Part shown: piece by piece, positions 45,888 to 60,748 of the stretch
Numbering within the stretch: the stretch's first letter is position 1
Layout: each line of letters begins with the position of its first letter
NCBI GenBank assembly: GCA_963675135.1
Contig: OY776124.1
Location: 23,372,066 to 23,436,065 of the forward strand
DNA: 64,000 bases
Source: Galeopsis tetrahit
Taxonomy: Eukaryota; Streptophyta; Magnoliopsida; Lamiales; Lamiaceae
Direction of reading: 5' to 3'
Translations under genes and position numbers: made by a program
The notes under the pieces: model-generated
What the model was told of the DNA's origin: nothing
Seen by the model: the letters and a program-made list of their open reading frames with translations, nothing else
Database searches by the model: none

Positions 45888-48800
45888 GTTTTCTTTATTT
45901 TGCGGAAAATCACATTCGTTAGTGCTAAAAAAGTCTATAGTTTATCCCACTATAATGTGGAAGTGCACTTTCTCCGATTCACTCATTCTCTGTTTTTGAA
46001 AAGTTTCACTAATTGCAAAAGAGTTAACCATTACCAATTCACATTGGTTCTAGGGTTGTTGTTTTCTATAATAGTGTCATTTAACCTCTAAAATACCAAA
46101 ATGAAGTGTTTTGTAGGATTGCTTGGTGACCAAGCAAACTTTATGTTTTCTTTATTTTGCGGAAAATCACATTCGTCAGTGCTCAAAAACTCTATAGTTT
46201 TATCCCACTATAATGTGGACGTTCACTTTCTCCGATTCACTCATCCTCTCTTTTTGAAAAGTTTCACTTATTGCAAAAGAGTTAACCATTACCAATTCAC
46301 ATTGGTTCTAGGGTTGTTGTTTTCTATAATAGTGCCATTTAACCTCTAAAATACCAAAATGAAATGTTTTGTAGGATTGCTTGGTGACCAAGCAAACTTT
46401 ATGTTTTCTTTATTTTGCGGAAAATCACATTCGTTAGTGCTCAAAAACTCTAGTTTATCCTACTATAATGTGGAAGTGCACTTTCTCCGATTCACACATT
46501 CTCTCTTTTTGAAAAGTTTCACTAACTACAAAAGAGTTAACCATTACCAATTCACATTGGTTCTAGGGTTGTTGTTTTCTATAACTCGTTTATAGTGCCA
46601 TTTAACCTCTAATATACCAAAATGAAGTGTTTTGTAGGATTTCTTGGTGACCAAGCAAACTTTATGTTTTCTTTATTTTGCGGAAAATCACATTCGTTAG
46701 TGCTCAAAAACTCTAGTTTATCCCACTATAATGTGGAAGTGCACTTTCTCCGATTCACTCATCCTCTCTTTTTGAAAAGTTTCACTAATTGCAAAAGAGT
46801 TAATCATTACCAATTCACATTGGTTCTAGGGTTGTTGTTTTCTATAACTCGTTTATAGTGTCATTTAACCTCAAAACTACCAAGATGAAGTGTTTTGTAT
46901 GATTGCTTGGTGACCAGGAAAACTTTATGTTTTCTTTATTTTGCGGAAAATCACATTCGTTAGTGCTAAAAAATCTATAGTTTATCCCACTATAATGTGG
47001 AAGTGCACTTTCTCCGATTCACTCATTCTCTGTTTTTGAAAAGTTTCACTAATTGCAAAAGAGTTAACCATTACCAATTCACATTGGTTCTAGGGTTGTT
47101 GTTTTCTATAATAGTGTCATTTAACCTCTAAAATACCAAAATGAAGTGTTTTGTAGGATTGCTTGGTGACCAAGCAAACTTTATGTTTTCTTTATTTTGC
47201 GGAAAATCACATTCGTCAGTGCTCAAAAACTCTATAGTTTTATCCCACTATAATGTGGACGTGCACTTTCTCCGATTCACTCATCCTCTCTTTTTGAAAA
47301 GTTTCACTAATTGCAAAAGAGTTAACCATTAACAATTCACATTGGTTCTAGGGTTGTTGTTTTCTATAATAGTGCCATTTAACCTCTAAAATACCAAAAT
47401 GAAGTGTTTTGTAGGATTGCTTGGTGACCAAGCAAACTTTATATTTTCTTTATTTTGCGGAAAATCACATTCGTCAGTGCTCAAAAAATCTATAGTTTAT
47501 CCCACTATAATGTGGAAGTGCACTTTCTCCGATTCACTCATTCTCTGTTTTTGAAAAGTTTCACTAATTGCAAAAGAGTTAACCATTACCAATTCACATT
47601 AGTTCTAGGGTTGTTGTTTTCTATAACTCGGTTATAGTGCCATTTAACCTCTAATATACCAAAATGAAGTGTTTTGTAGGATTGCTTGGTGACCAAGCAA
47701 ACTTTATGTTTTCTTTATTTTGCGAAAAATCACATTCGTTAGTGCTCAAAAACTCTATAGTTTTATCCCACTATAATGTGGACGTGCACTTTCTCCGATT
47801 CACTCATCCTCTCTTTTTGAAAAGTTTCACTAATTGCAAAAGAGTTAACCATTACCAATTCACATTGGTTCTAGGGTTGTTGTTTTCTATAATAGTGCCA
47901 TTTAACCTCTAAAATACCAAAATGAAGTGTTTTGTAGGATTGCTTGGTGACCAAGCAAACTTTATGTTTTCTTTATTTTGCGGAAAATCACATTCGTTAG
48001 TGCTAAAAAAATCTATAGTTTATCCCACTATAATGTGGAAGTGCACTTTCTCCGATTCACTCATTCTCTGTTTTTGAAAAGTTTCACTAATTGCAAAAGA
48101 GTTAACCATTACCAATTCACGTTGGTTCTAGGGTTGTTGTTTTCTATAATAGTGTCATTTAACCTCTAAAATACCAAAATGAAGTGTTTTGTAGGATTGC
48201 TTGGTGACCAAGCAAACTTTATGTTTTCTTTATTTTGCGGAAAATCACATTCGTTAGTGCTCAAAAACTCTATAGTTTTATCCCACTATAATGTGGAAGT
48301 GCACTTTCTCCGATTCACTCATCCTCTCTTTTTGAAAAGTTTCACTAATTGCAAAAGAGTTAACAATTACCAATTCACATTGGTTCTAGGGTTGTTGTTT
48401 TCTATAATAGTGTCATGTAACCTCTAAAATACCAAAATGAAGTGTTTTGTAGGATTGCTTGGTGACCAAGCAAACTTTATGTTTTCTTTATTTTGCGGAA
48501 AATCGCATTCGTTAGTGCTAAAAAACTCTATAGTTTATCCCACTATAATGTGGAAGTGCACTTTCTCCGATTCATACATTCTCTCTTTTTGAAAAGTTTC
48601 ACTAATTGCAACAAAGTTAACCATTACCAATTAACATTGGCTCTAGGGTTGTTGTTTTCTATAACTCGTTTATAGTGCCATTTAACCTCTAAAATACCAA
48701 AATGAAGTGTTTTGTAGGATTGCTTGGTGACCAAGCAAACTTTATGTTTTCTTTATTTTGCGAAAAATCACATTCGTTAGTGCAAAAAAACTCTATAGTT

Positions 48801-49924
48801 TATCCCACTATACTGTGGACGTGCACTTTCTCCGATTCACTCATCCTCTCTTTTTGAAAAGTTTCACTAATTGCAAAAGAGTTAACCATTACCAATTCAC
48901 ATTGGTTCTAGGGTTGTTGTTTTCTATAATAGTGCCATTTAACCTCTAAAATACCAAAATGAAGTGTTTTGTAGGATTGCTTGGTGACCAAGCAAACTTT
49001 ATGTTTTCTTTATTTTGCGAAAAATCGCATTCGTCAGTGCTAAAAAACTCTATAGTTTAACCCACTATAATGTGGAAGTGCACTTTCATCGATTCACTCA
49101 TTCTCTGTTTTTGAAAAGTTTCACTAAGTTCAAAAGAGTTAACCATTACCAATTCACATTGGTTCTAGGGTTGTTGTTTTCTATAACTCGGTTATAGTGT
49201 CATTTAACCTCTAATATACCAAAATGAAGTGTTTTGTAGGATTGCTTGGTGACCAAGCAAACTTTATGTTTTCTTTATTTTGCGGAAAATCACATTCGTC
49301 AGTGCTCAAAAACTCTATAGTTTTATCCCACTATAATGTGGACGTGCACTTTCTCCGATTCACTCATCCTCTGTTTTTGAAAAGTTTCACTTATTGCAAA
49401 AGAGTTAACCATTACCAATTCACATTGGTTCTAGGGTTGTTGTTTTCTATAATAGTGCCATTTAACCTCTAAAATACCAAAATGAAGTGTTTTGTAGGAT
49501 TGCTTGGTGACCAAGCAAACTTTATGTTTTCTTTATTTTGCGGAAAATCACATTCGTTAGTGCTCAAAAACTCTAGTTTATCCTACTATAATGTGGAAGT
49601 GCACTTTCTCCGATTCACACATTCTCTCTTTTTGAAAAGTTTCACTAACTACAAAAGAGTTAACCATTACCAATTCACATTGGTTCTAGGGTTGTTGTTT
49701 TCTATAACTCGTTTATAGTGCCATTTAACCTCTAATATACCAAAATGAAGTGTTTTGTAGGATTTCTTGGTGACCAAGAAACTTTATGTTTTCTTTATTT
49801 TGCGGAAAATCACATTCGTTAGTGCTCAAAAACTCTAGTTTATCCCACTATAATGTGGAAGTGCACTTTCTCCGATTCACTCATCCTCTCTTTTTGAAAA
49901 GTTTCACTAATTGCAAAAGAGTTA
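45888..49924 (+). repeat. Large duplication, copy 2
   Basis: This is the partner of 40945-45760 but lacks the second 780-bp triplet. Its right end near 49925 is a junction. The monomer there begins as the derived-dyad class and switches to the ACCATTAACAATTC class, as expected at an unequal exchange point. Confidence 0.8.
47325..49924 (+). repeat. Ten-monomer higher-order repeat (2600 bp), copy 1
   Basis: Monomers at 47455, 47664, 47978, 48179, 48493, 48758, 49015, 49224 and 49482 recur exactly 2600 bp later. Both copies contain TTTATATTTTC, CACATTAGTTC, CACGTTGGTTC, GTGCAAAAAAACTC and GCAACAAAG in order. Confidence 0.85.
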
Positions 49925-52520
49925 ACCATTAACAATTCACATTGGTTCTAGGGTTGTTGTTTTCTATAATAGTGCCATTTAACCTCTAAAATACCAAAAT
50001 GAAGTGTTTTGTAGGATTGCTTGGTGACCAAGCAAACTTTATATTTTCTTTATTTTGCGGAAAATCACATTCGTCAGTGCTCAAAAAATCTATAGTTTAT
50101 CCCACTATAATGTGGAAGTGCACTTTCTCCGATTCACTCATTCTCTGTTTTTGAAAAGTTTCACTAATTGCAAAAGAGTTAACCATTACCAATTCACATT
50201 AGTTCTAGGGTTGTTGTTTTCTATAACTCGGTTATAGTGCCATTTAACCTCTAATATACCAAAATGAAGTGTTTTGTAGGATTGCTTGGTGACCAAGCAA
50301 ACTTTATGTTTTCTTTATTTTGCGAAAAATCACATTCGTTAGTGCTCAAAAACTCTATAGTTTTATCCCACTATAATGTGGACGTGCACTTTCTCCGATT
50401 CACTCATCCTCTCTTTTTGAAAAGTTTCACTAATTGCAAAAGAGTTAACCATTACCAATTCACATTGGTTCTAGGGTTGTTGTTTTCTATAATAGTGCCA
50501 TTTAACCTCTAAAATACCAAAATGAAGTGTTTTGTAGGATTGCTTGGTGACCAAGCAAACTTTATGTTTTCTTTATTTTGCGGAAAATCACATTCGTTAG
50601 TGCTAAAAAAATCTATAGTTTATCCCACTATAATGTGGAAGTGCACTTTCTCCGATTCACTCATTCTCTGTTTTTGAAAAGTTTCACTAATTGCAAAAGA
50701 GTTAACCATTACCAATTCACGTTGGTTCTAGGGTTGTTGTTTTCTATAATAGTGTCATTTAACCTCTAAAATACCAAAATGAAGTGTTTTGTAGGATTGC
50801 TTGGTGACCAAGCAAACTTTATGTTTTCTTTATTTTGCGGAAAATCACATTCGTTAGTGCTCAAAAACTCTATAGTTTTATCCCACTATAATGTGGAAGT
50901 GCACTTTCTCCGATTCACTCATCCTCTCTTTTTGAAAAGTTTCACTAATTGCAAAAGAGTTAACAATTACCAATTCACATTGGTTCTAGGGTTGTTGTTT
51001 TCTATAATAGTGTCATGTAACCTCTAAAATACCAAAATGAAGTGTTTTGTAGGATTGCTTGGTGACCAAGCAAACTTTATGTTTTCTTTATTTTGCGGAA
51101 AATCGCATTCGTTAGTGCTAAAAAACTCTATAGTTTATCCCACTATAATGTGGAAGTGCACTTTCTCCGATTCATACATTCTCTCTTTTTGAAAAGTTTC
51201 ACTAATTGCAACAAAGTTAACCATTACCAATTAACATTGGCTCTAGGGTTGTTGTTTTCTATAACTCGTTTATAGTGCCATTTAACCTCTAAAATACCAA
51301 AATGAAGTGTTTTGTAGGATTGCTTGGTGACCAAGCAAACTTTATGTTTTCTTTATTTTGCGAAAAATCACATTCGTTAGTGCAAAAAAACTCTATAGTT
51401 TATCCCACTATACTGTGGACGTGCACTTTCTCCGATTCACTCATCCTCTCTTTTTGAAAAGTTTCACTAATTGCAAAAGAGTTAACCATTACCAATTCAC
51501 ATTGGTTCTAGGGTTGTTGTTTTCTATAATAGTGCCATTTAACCTCTAAAATACCAAAATGAAGTGTTTTGTAGGATTGCTTGGTGACCAAGCAAACTTT
51601 ATGTTTTCTTTATTTTGCGAAAAATCGCATTCGTCAGTGCTAAAAAACTCTATAGTTTAACCCACTATAATGTGGAAGTGCACTTTCATCGATTCACTCA
51701 TTCTCTGTTTTTGAAAAGTTTCACTAAGTTCAAAAGAGTTAACCATTACCAATTCACATTGGTTCTAGGGTTGTTGTTTTCTATAACTCGGTTATAGTGT
51801 CATTTAACCTCTAATATACCAAAATGAAGTGTTGTGTAGGATTGCTTGGTGACCAAGCAAACTTTATGTTTTCTTTATTTTGCGGAAAATCACATTCGTC
51901 AGTGCTCAAAAACTCTATAGTTTTATCCCACTATAATGTGGACGTGCACTTTCTCCGATTCACTCATCCTCTGTTTTTGAAAAGTTTCACTTATTGCAAA
52001 AGAGTTAACCATTACCAATTCACATTGGTTCTAGGGTTGTTGTTTTCTATAATAGTGCCATTTAACCTCTAAAATACCAAAATGAAGTGTTTTGTAGGAT
52101 TGCTTGGTGACCAAGCAAACTTTATGTTTTCTTTATTTTGCGGAAAATCACATTCGTTAGTGCTCAAAAACTCTAGTTTATCCTACTATAATGTGGAAGT
52201 GCACTTTCTCCGATTCACACATTCTCTCTTTTTGAAAAGTTTCACTAACTACAAAAGAGTTAACCATTACCAATTCACATTGGTTCTAGGGTTGTTGTTT
52301 TCTATAACTCGTTTATAGTGCCATTTAACCTCTAATATACCAAAATGAAGTGTTTTGTAGGATTTCTTGGTGACCAAGAAACTTTATGTTTTCTTTATTT
52401 TGCGGAAAATCACATTCGTTAGTGCTCAAAAACTCTAGTTTATCCCACTATAATGTGGAAGTGCACTTTCTCCGATTCACTCATCCTCTCTTTTTGAAAA
52501 GTTTCACTAATTGCAAAAGA
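49925..52520 (+). repeat. Ten-monomer higher-order repeat (2600 bp), copy 2
   Basis: Monomers at 50055, 50264, 50578, 50779, 51093, 51358, 51615, 51824 and 52082 match copy 1. One private change is GTGTTGTGTAGG near 51830. The copies are otherwise nearly identical by eye. Confidence 0.85.
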
Positions 52521-53949
52521 GTTAATCATTACCAATTCACATTGGTTCTAGGGTTGTTGTTTTCTATAACTCGTTTATAGTGTCATTTAACCTCAAAAAT
52601 ACCAAAATGAAGTGTTTTGTAGGATTGCTTGGTGACCAAGAAAACTTTATGTTTTCTTTATTTTGCGGAAAATCACATTCGTTAGTGCTAAAAAATCTAT
52701 AGTTTATCCCACTATAATGTGGAAGTGCACTTTCTCCGATTCACTCATCCTCTCTTTTTGAAAAGTTTCACTAATTGCAAAAGAGTTAACCATTACCAAT
52801 TCACATTGGTTCTAGGGTTGTTGTTTTCTATAATAGTGCCATTTAACCTCTAAAATACCAAAATGAAGTGTTTTGTAGGATTGCTTGGTGACCAAGCAAA
52901 CTTTATGTTTTCTTTATTTTGTGAAAAATCGCATTCGTCAGTGCTCAAAAACTCTATAGTTTAACCCACTATAATGTGGAAGTGCACTGTCATCGATTCA
53001 CTCATTCTCTGTTTTTGAAAAGTTTCACTAAATTCAAAAGAGTTAACCATTACCAATTCACATTGGTTCTAGGGTTGTTGTTTTCTATAACTCGTTTATA
53101 GTGCCATTTAACCTCTAATATACCAAAATGAAGTGTTTTGTAGGATTGCTTGGTGACCAAGCAAACTTTATGTTTTCTTTATTTTGCGGAAAATCACATT
53201 CGTTAGTGCTCAAAAATTCTATAGTTTTATCCTACTATAATGTGGACGTGCACTTTCTCCGATTCACTCATCCTCTCTTTTTGAAAAGTTTCACTTATTG
53301 CAAAAGAGTTAACCATTACCAATTCACATTGGTTCTAGGGTTGTTGTTTTCTATAATAGTGCCATTTAACCTCTAAAATACCAAAATGAAGTGTTTTGTA
53401 GGATTGCTTGGTGACCAAGCAAAGTTTATGTTTTCTTTATTTTGCGAAAAATCGCATTCGTCAGTGCTCAAAAACTCTATAGTTTAACCCACTATAATGT
53501 GGAAGTGCACTTTCATCGATTCACTCATTCTCTGTTTTTGAAAAGTTTCACTAAGTTCAAAAGAGTTAACCATTACCAATTCACATTGGTTCTAGGGTTG
53601 TTGTTTTCTATAACTCGGTTATAGTGCCATTTAACCTCTAATATACCAAAATGAAGTGTTTTGTAGGATTGCTTGGTGACCAAGCAAACTTTATGTTTTC
53701 TTTATTTTGCGAAAAATCACATTCGTTAGTGCTCAAAAACTCTATAGTTTTATCCCACTATAATGTGGACGTGCACTTTCTCCGATTCACTCATCCTCTC
53801 TTTTTGAAAAGTTTCACTAATTGCAAAAGAGTTAACCATTACCAATTCACATTGGTTCTAGGGTTGTTGTTTTCTATAATAGTGCCATTTAACCTCTAAA
53901 ATACCAAAATGAAGTGTTTTGTAGGATTGCTTGGTGACCAAGCAAACTT

Positions 53950-55517
53950 TATGTTTTCTTTATTTTGCGGAAAATCACATTCGTTAGTGCTAAAAAAATC
54001 TATAGTTTATCCCACTATAATGTGGAAGTGCACTTTCTCCGATTCACTCATTCTCTGTTTTTGAAAAGTTTCACTAATTGTAAAAGAGTTAACCATTACC
54101 AATTCACATTGGTTCTAGGGTTGTTGTTTTCTATAACTCGTTTATAGTGCCATTTAACCTCTAATATACCAAAATGAAGTGTTTTGTAGGATTGCTTGGT
54201 GACCAAGCAAACTTTATGTTTTCTTTATTTTGCGGAAAATCCCATTCGTTAGTGCTCAAAAACTCTATAGTTTTATCCCACTATAATGTGGAAGTGCACT
54301 TTCTCCGATTCACTCATCCTCTCTTTTTGAAAAGTTTCACTAATTGCAAAAGAGTTAACAATTACCAATTCACATTGGTTCTAGGGTTGTTGTTTTCTAT
54401 AATAGTGTCATGTAACCTCTAAAATACCAAAATGAAGTGTTTTGTAGGATTGCTTGGTGACCAAGCAAACTTTATGTTTTCTTTATTTTGCGGAAAATCG
54501 CATTCGTTAGTGCTAAAAAACTCTATAGTTTATCCCACTATAATGTGGAAGTGCACTTTCTCCAATTCATACATTCTCTCTTTTTGAAAAGTTTCACTAA
54601 TTGCAACAAAGTTAACCATTACCAATTAACATTGGCTCTAGGGTTGTTGTTTTCTATAACTCGTTTATAGTGCCATTTAACCTCTAAAATACCAAAATGA
54701 AGTGTTTTGTAGGATTGCTTGGTGACCAAGCAAACTTTATGTTTTCTTTATTTTGCGAAAAATCACATTCGTTAGTGCTAAAAAACTCTATAGTTTATCC
54801 CACTATACTGTGGACGTGCACTTTCTCCGATTCACTCATCCTCTCTTTTTGAAAAGTTTCACTAATTGCAAAAGAGTTAACCATTACCAATTCACATTGG
54901 TTCTAGGGTTGTTGTTTTCTATAATAGTGCCATTTAACCTCTAAAATACCAAAATGAAGTGTTTTGTAGGATTGCTTGGTGACCAAGCAAACTTTATGTT
55001 TTCTTTATTTTACGAAAAATCGCATTCGTCAGTGCTAAAAAACTCTATAGTTTAACCCACTATAATGTGGAAGTGCACTTTCATCGATTCACTCATTCTC
55101 TGTTTTTGAAAAGTTTCACTAAGTTCAAAAGAGTTAACCATTACCAATTCACATTGGTTCTAGGGTTGTTGTTTTCTATAACTCGGTTATAGTGCCATTT
55201 AACCTCTAATATACCAAAATGAAGTGTTTTGTAGGATTGCTTGGTGACCAAGCAAACTTTATGTTTTCTTTATTTTGCGGAAAATCACATTCGTCAGTGC
55301 TCAAAAACTCTATAGTTTTATCCCACTATAATGTGGACGTGCACTTTCTCCGATTCACTCATCCTCTCTTTTTGAAAAGTTTCACTTATTGCAAAAGAGT
55401 TAACCATTACCAATTCACATTGGTTCTAGGGTTGTTGTTTTCTATAATAGTGCCATTTAACCTCTAAAATACCAAAATGAAGTGTTTTGTAGGATTGCTT
55501 GGTGACCAAGCAAACTT
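53950..55517 (+). repeat. Six-monomer higher-order repeat (1568 bp), copy 1
   Basis: Monomers at 53965, 54174, 54488, 54753 and 55219 recur 1568 bp later. ATTGTAAAAGAG, AAATCCCATTCG, GCAACAAAG, ACTGTGG and TTTTACGAAAAATC occur in the same order in both. Confidence 0.82.
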
Positions 55518-57085
55518 TATGTTTTCTTTATTTTGCGGAAAATCACATTCGTTAGTGCTAAAAAAATCTATAGTTTATCCCACTATAATGTGGAAGTGCA
55601 CTTTCTCCGATTCACTCATTCTCTGTTTTTGAAAAGTTTCACTAATTGTAAAAGAGTTAACCATTACCAATTCACATTGGTTCTAGGGTTGTTGTTTTCT
55701 ATAACTCGTTTATAGTGCCATTTAACCTCTAATATACCAAAATGAAGTGTTTTGTAGGATTGCTTGGTGACCAAGCAAACTTTATGTTTTCTTTATTTTG
55801 CGGAAAATCCCATTCGTTAGTGCTCAAAAACTCTATAGTTTTATCCCACTATAATGTGGAAGTGCACTTTCTCCGATTCACTCATCCTCTCTTTTTGAAA
55901 AGTTTCACTAATTGCAAAAGAGTTAACAATTACCAATTCACATTGGTTCTAGGGTTGTTGTTTTCTATAATAGTGTCATGTAACCTCTAAAATACCAAAA
56001 TGAAGTGTTTTGTAGGATTGCTTGGTGACCAAGCAAACTTTATGTTTTCTTTATTTTGCGGAAAATCGCATTCGTTAGTGCTAAAAAACTCTATAGTTTA
56101 TCCCACTATAATGTGGAAGTGCACTTTCTCCGATTCATACATTCTCTCTTTTTGAAAAGTTTCACTAATTGCAACAAAGTTAACCATTACCAATTAACAT
56201 TGGCTCTAGGGTTGTTGTTTTCTATAACTCGTTTATAGTGCCATTTAACCTCTAAAATACCAAAATGAAGTGTTTTGTAGGATTGCTTGGTGACCAAGCA
56301 AACTTTATGTTTTCTTTATTTTGCGAAAAATCACATTCGTTAGTGCTAAAAAACTCTATAGTTTATCCCACTATACTGTGGACGTGCACTTTCTCCGATT
56401 CACTCATCCTCTCTTTTTGAAAAGTTTCACTAATTGCAAAAGAGTTAACCATTACCAATTCACATTGGTTCTAGGGTTGTTGTTTTCTATAATAGTGCCA
56501 TTTAACCTCTAAAATACCAAAATGAAGTGTTTTGTAGGATTGCTTGGTGACCAAGCAAACTTTATGTTTTCTTTATTTTACGAAAAATCGCATTCGTCAG
56601 TGCTAAAAAACTCTATAGTTTAACCCACTATAATGTGGAAGTGCACTTTCATCGATTCACTCATTCTCTGTTTTTGAAAAGTTTCACTAAGTTCAAAAGA
56701 GTTAACCATTACCAATTCACATTGGTTCTAGGGTTGTTGTTTTCTATAACTCGGTTATAGTGCCATTTAACCTCTAATATACCAAAATGAAGTGTTTTGT
56801 AGGATTGCTTGGTGACCAAGCAAACTTTATGTTTTCTTTATTTTGCGGAAAATCACATTCGTCAGTGCTCAAAAACTCTATAGTTTTATCCCACTATAAT
56901 GTGGACGTGCACTTTCTCCGATTCACTCATCCTCTCTTTTTGAAAAGTTTCACTTATTGCAAAAGAGTTAACCATTACCAATTCACATTGGTTCTAGGGT
57001 TGTTGTTTTCTATAATAGTGCCATTTAACCTCTAAAATACCAAAATGAAGTGTTTTGTAGGATTGCTTGGTGACCAAGCAAACTT
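55518..57085 (+). repeat. Six-monomer higher-order repeat (1568 bp), copy 2
   Basis: Monomers at 55533, 55742, 56056, 56321 and 56787 match copy 1 (TTCTCCAATTC near 54561 in copy 1 is TTCTCCGATTC here). This copy also starts the block repeated 20 monomers further on. Confidence 0.82.
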
Positions 57086-58784
57086 TATATTTTCTTTATT
57101 TTGCGGAAAATCACATTCGTTAGTGCTAAAAAAATCTATAGTTTATCCCACTATAATGTGGAAGTGCACTTTCTCCGATTCACTCATTCTCTGTTTTTGA
57201 AAAGTTTCACTAATTGCAAAAGAGTTAACCATTACCAATTCACATTAGTTCTAGGGTTGTTGTTTTCTATAATAGTGTCATTTAACCTCTAAAATACCAA
57301 AATGAAGTGTTTTGTAGGATTGCTTGGTGACCAAGCAAACTTTATGTTTTCTTTATTTTGCGGAAAATCACATTCGTTAGTGCTCAAAAACTCTATAGTT
57401 TTATCCCACTATAATGTGGACGTGCACTTTCTCCGATTCACTCATCCTCTCTTTTTGAAAAGTTTCACTAATTGCAAAAGAGTTAACCATTAACAATTCA
57501 CATTGGTTCTAGGGTTGTTGTTTTCTATAATAGTGCCATTTAACCTCTAAAATACCAAAATGAAGTGTTTTGTAGGATTGCTTGGTGACCAAGCAAACTT
57601 TATGTTTTCTTTATTTTGCGAAAAATCGCATTCGTCAGTGCTCAAAAACTCTATAGTTTAACCCAGTATAATGTGGAAGTGCACTTTCATCGATTCACTC
57701 ATTCTCTGTTTTTGAAAAGTTTCACTAAGTTCAAAAGAGTTAACCATTACCAATTCACATTGGTTCTAGGGTTGTTGTTTTCTATAACTCGGTTATAGTG
57801 CCATTTAACCTCTAATATACCAAAATGAAGTGTTTTGTAGGATTGCTTGGTGACCAAGCAAACTTTATGTTTTCTTTATTTTGCGGAAAATCACATTCGT
57901 TAGTGCTCAAAAACTCTATAGTTTTATCCCACTATAATGTGGACGTGCACTTTCTCCGATTCACTCATCCTCTCTTTTTGAAAAGTTTCACTTATTGCAA
58001 AAGAGTTAACCATTACCAATTCACATTGGTTCTAGGGTTGTTGTTTTCTATAATAGTGCCATTTAACCTCTAAAATACCAAAATGAAGTGTTTTGTAGGA
58101 TTGCTTGGTGACCAAGCAAACTTTATGTTTTCTTTATTTTGCGGAAAATCACATTCGTTAGTGCTATAAAACTCTATAGTTTAATCCCACTATAATGTGG
58201 AAGTGCACTTTCTCCGATTCACACATTCTCTCTTTTTGAAAAGTTTCACTAACTACAAAAGAGTTAACCATTACCAATTCACATTGGTTCTAGGGTTGTT
58301 GTTTTCTATAACTCGTTTATAGTGCCATTTAACCTCTAATATACCAAAATGAAGTGTTTTGTAGGATTTCTTGGTGACCAAGAAACTTTATGTTTTCTTT
58401 ATTTTGCGGAAAATCACATTCGTTAGTGCTCAAAAACTCTAGTTTATCCCACTATAATGTGGAAGTGCACTTTCTCCGATTCACTCATCCTCTCTTTTTG
58501 AAAAGTTTCACTAATTGCAAAAGAGTTAATCATTACCAATTCACATTGGTTCTAGGGTTGTTGTTTTCTATAACTCGTTTATAGTGTCATTTAACCTCAA
58601 AAATACCAAAATGAAGTGTTTTGTAGGATTGCTTGGTGACCAAGAAAACTTTATGTTTTCTTTATTTTGCGGAAAATCACATTCGTTAGTGCTAAAAAAT
58701 CTATAGTTTATCCCACTATAATGTGGAAGTGCACTTTCTACGATTCACTCATCCTCTCTTTTTGAAAAGTTTCACTAATTGCAA
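55533..58784 (+). repeat. Block repeated at 5216 bp (20 monomers), copy 1
   Basis: Monomers at 55533, 55742, 56056, 56321, 56787, 57101, 57302, 57616, 57825 and 58390 match 60749, 60958, 61272, 61537, 62003, 62317, 62518, 62832, 63041 and 63606. The rare ACCCAGTATAATG (57661 and 62877) and TTTCTACGATTC (near 58736 and 63952) occur in both. The match may extend past the window end. Confidence 0.82.
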
Positions 58785-60748
58785 AAGAGTTAACCATTAC
58801 CAATTCACATTGGTTCTAGGGTTGTTGTTTTCTATAATAGTGCCATTTAACCTCTAAAATACCAAAATGAAGTGTTTTGTAGGATTGCTTGGTGACCAAG
58901 CAAACTTTATGTTTTCTTTATTTTGCGAAAAATCGCATTCGTCAGTGCTCAAAAACTCTATAGTTTAACCCACTATAATGTGGAAGTGCACTTTCATCGA
59001 TTCACTCATTCTCTGTTTTTGAAAAGTTTCACTAAATTCAAAAGAGTTAACCATTACCAATTCACATTGGTTCTAGGGTTGTTGTTTTCTATAACTCGTT
59101 TATAGTGCCATTTAACCTCTAATATACCAAAATGAAGTGTTTTGTAGGATTGCTTGGTGACCAAGCAAACTTTATGTTTTCTTTATTTTGCGGAAAATCA
59201 CATTCGTTAGTGCTCAAAAACTCTATAGTTTTATCCTACTATAATGTGGACGTGCACTTTCTCCGATTCACTCATCCTCTCTTTTTGAAAAGTTTCACTT
59301 ATTGCAAAAGAGTTAACCATTACCAATTCACATTGGTTCTAGGGTTGTTATTTTCTATAATAGTGCCATTTAACCTCTAAAATACCAAAATGAAGTGTTT
59401 TGTAGGATTGCTTGGTGACCAAGCAAACTTTATGTTTTCTTTATTTTGCGAAAAATCGCATTCGTCAGTGCTAAAAAACTCTATAGTTTAACCCACTATA
59501 ATGTGGAAGTGCACTTTCATCGATTCACTCATTCTCTGTTTTTGAAAAGTTTCACTAAGTTCAAAAGAGTAAACCATTACCAATTCACATTGGTTCTAGG
59601 GTTGTTGTTTTCTATAACTCGGTTATAGTGCCATTTAACCTCTAATATACCAAAATGAAGTGTTTTGTAGGATTGCTTGGTGACCAAGCAAACTTTATGT
59701 TTTCTTTATTTTGCGAAAAATCACATTCGTTAGTGCTCAAAAACTCTATAGTTTTATCCCACTATAATGTGGACGTGCACTTTCTCCGATTCACTCATCC
59801 TCTCTTTTTGAAAAGTTTCACTAATTGCAAAAGAGTTAACCATTACCAATTCACATTGGTTCTAGGGTTGTTGTTTTCTATAATAGTGCCATTTAACCTC
59901 TAAAATACCAAAATGAAGTGTTTTGTAGGATTGCTTGGTGACCAAGCAAACTTTATGTTTTCTTTATTTTGCGGAAAATCACATTCGTTAGTGCTAAAAA
60001 AATCTATAGTTTATCCCACTATAATGTGGAAGTGCACTTTCTCCGATTCACTCATTCTCTGTTTTTGAAAAGTTTCACTAATTGCAAAAGAGTTAACCAT
60101 TACCAATTCACGTTGGTTCTAGGGTTGTTGTTTTCTATAATAGTGTCATTTAACCTCTAAAATACCAAAATGAAGTGTTTTGTAGGATTGCTTGGTGACC
60201 AAGCAAACTTTATGTTTTCTTTATTTTGCGGAAAATCACATTCGTTAGTGCTCAAAAACTCTATAGTTTTATCCCACTATAATGTGGAAGTGCACTTTCT
60301 CCGATTCACTCATCCACTCTTTTTGAAAAGTTTCACTAATTGCAAAAGAGTTAACAATTACCAATTCACATTGGTTCTAGGGTTGTTGTTTTCTATAATA
60401 GTGTCATTTAACCTCTAAAATACCAAAATGAAGTGTTTTGTAGGATTGCTTGGTGACCAAGCAAACTTTATGTTTTCTTTATTTTGCGGAAAATCGCATT
60501 CGTTAGTGCTAAAAAACTCTATAGTTTATCCCACTATAATGTGGAAGTGCACTTTCTCCGATTCATACATTCTCTCTTTTTGAAAAGTTTCACTAATTGC
60601 AAAAGAGTTAACCATTACCAATTCACATTGGTTCTAGGGTTGTTGTTTTCTATAACTCGTTTATTGTGCCATTTAACCTCTAAAATACCAAAATGAAGTG
60701 TTTTGTAGGATTGCTTGGTGACCAAGCAAACTTTATGTTTTCTTTATT

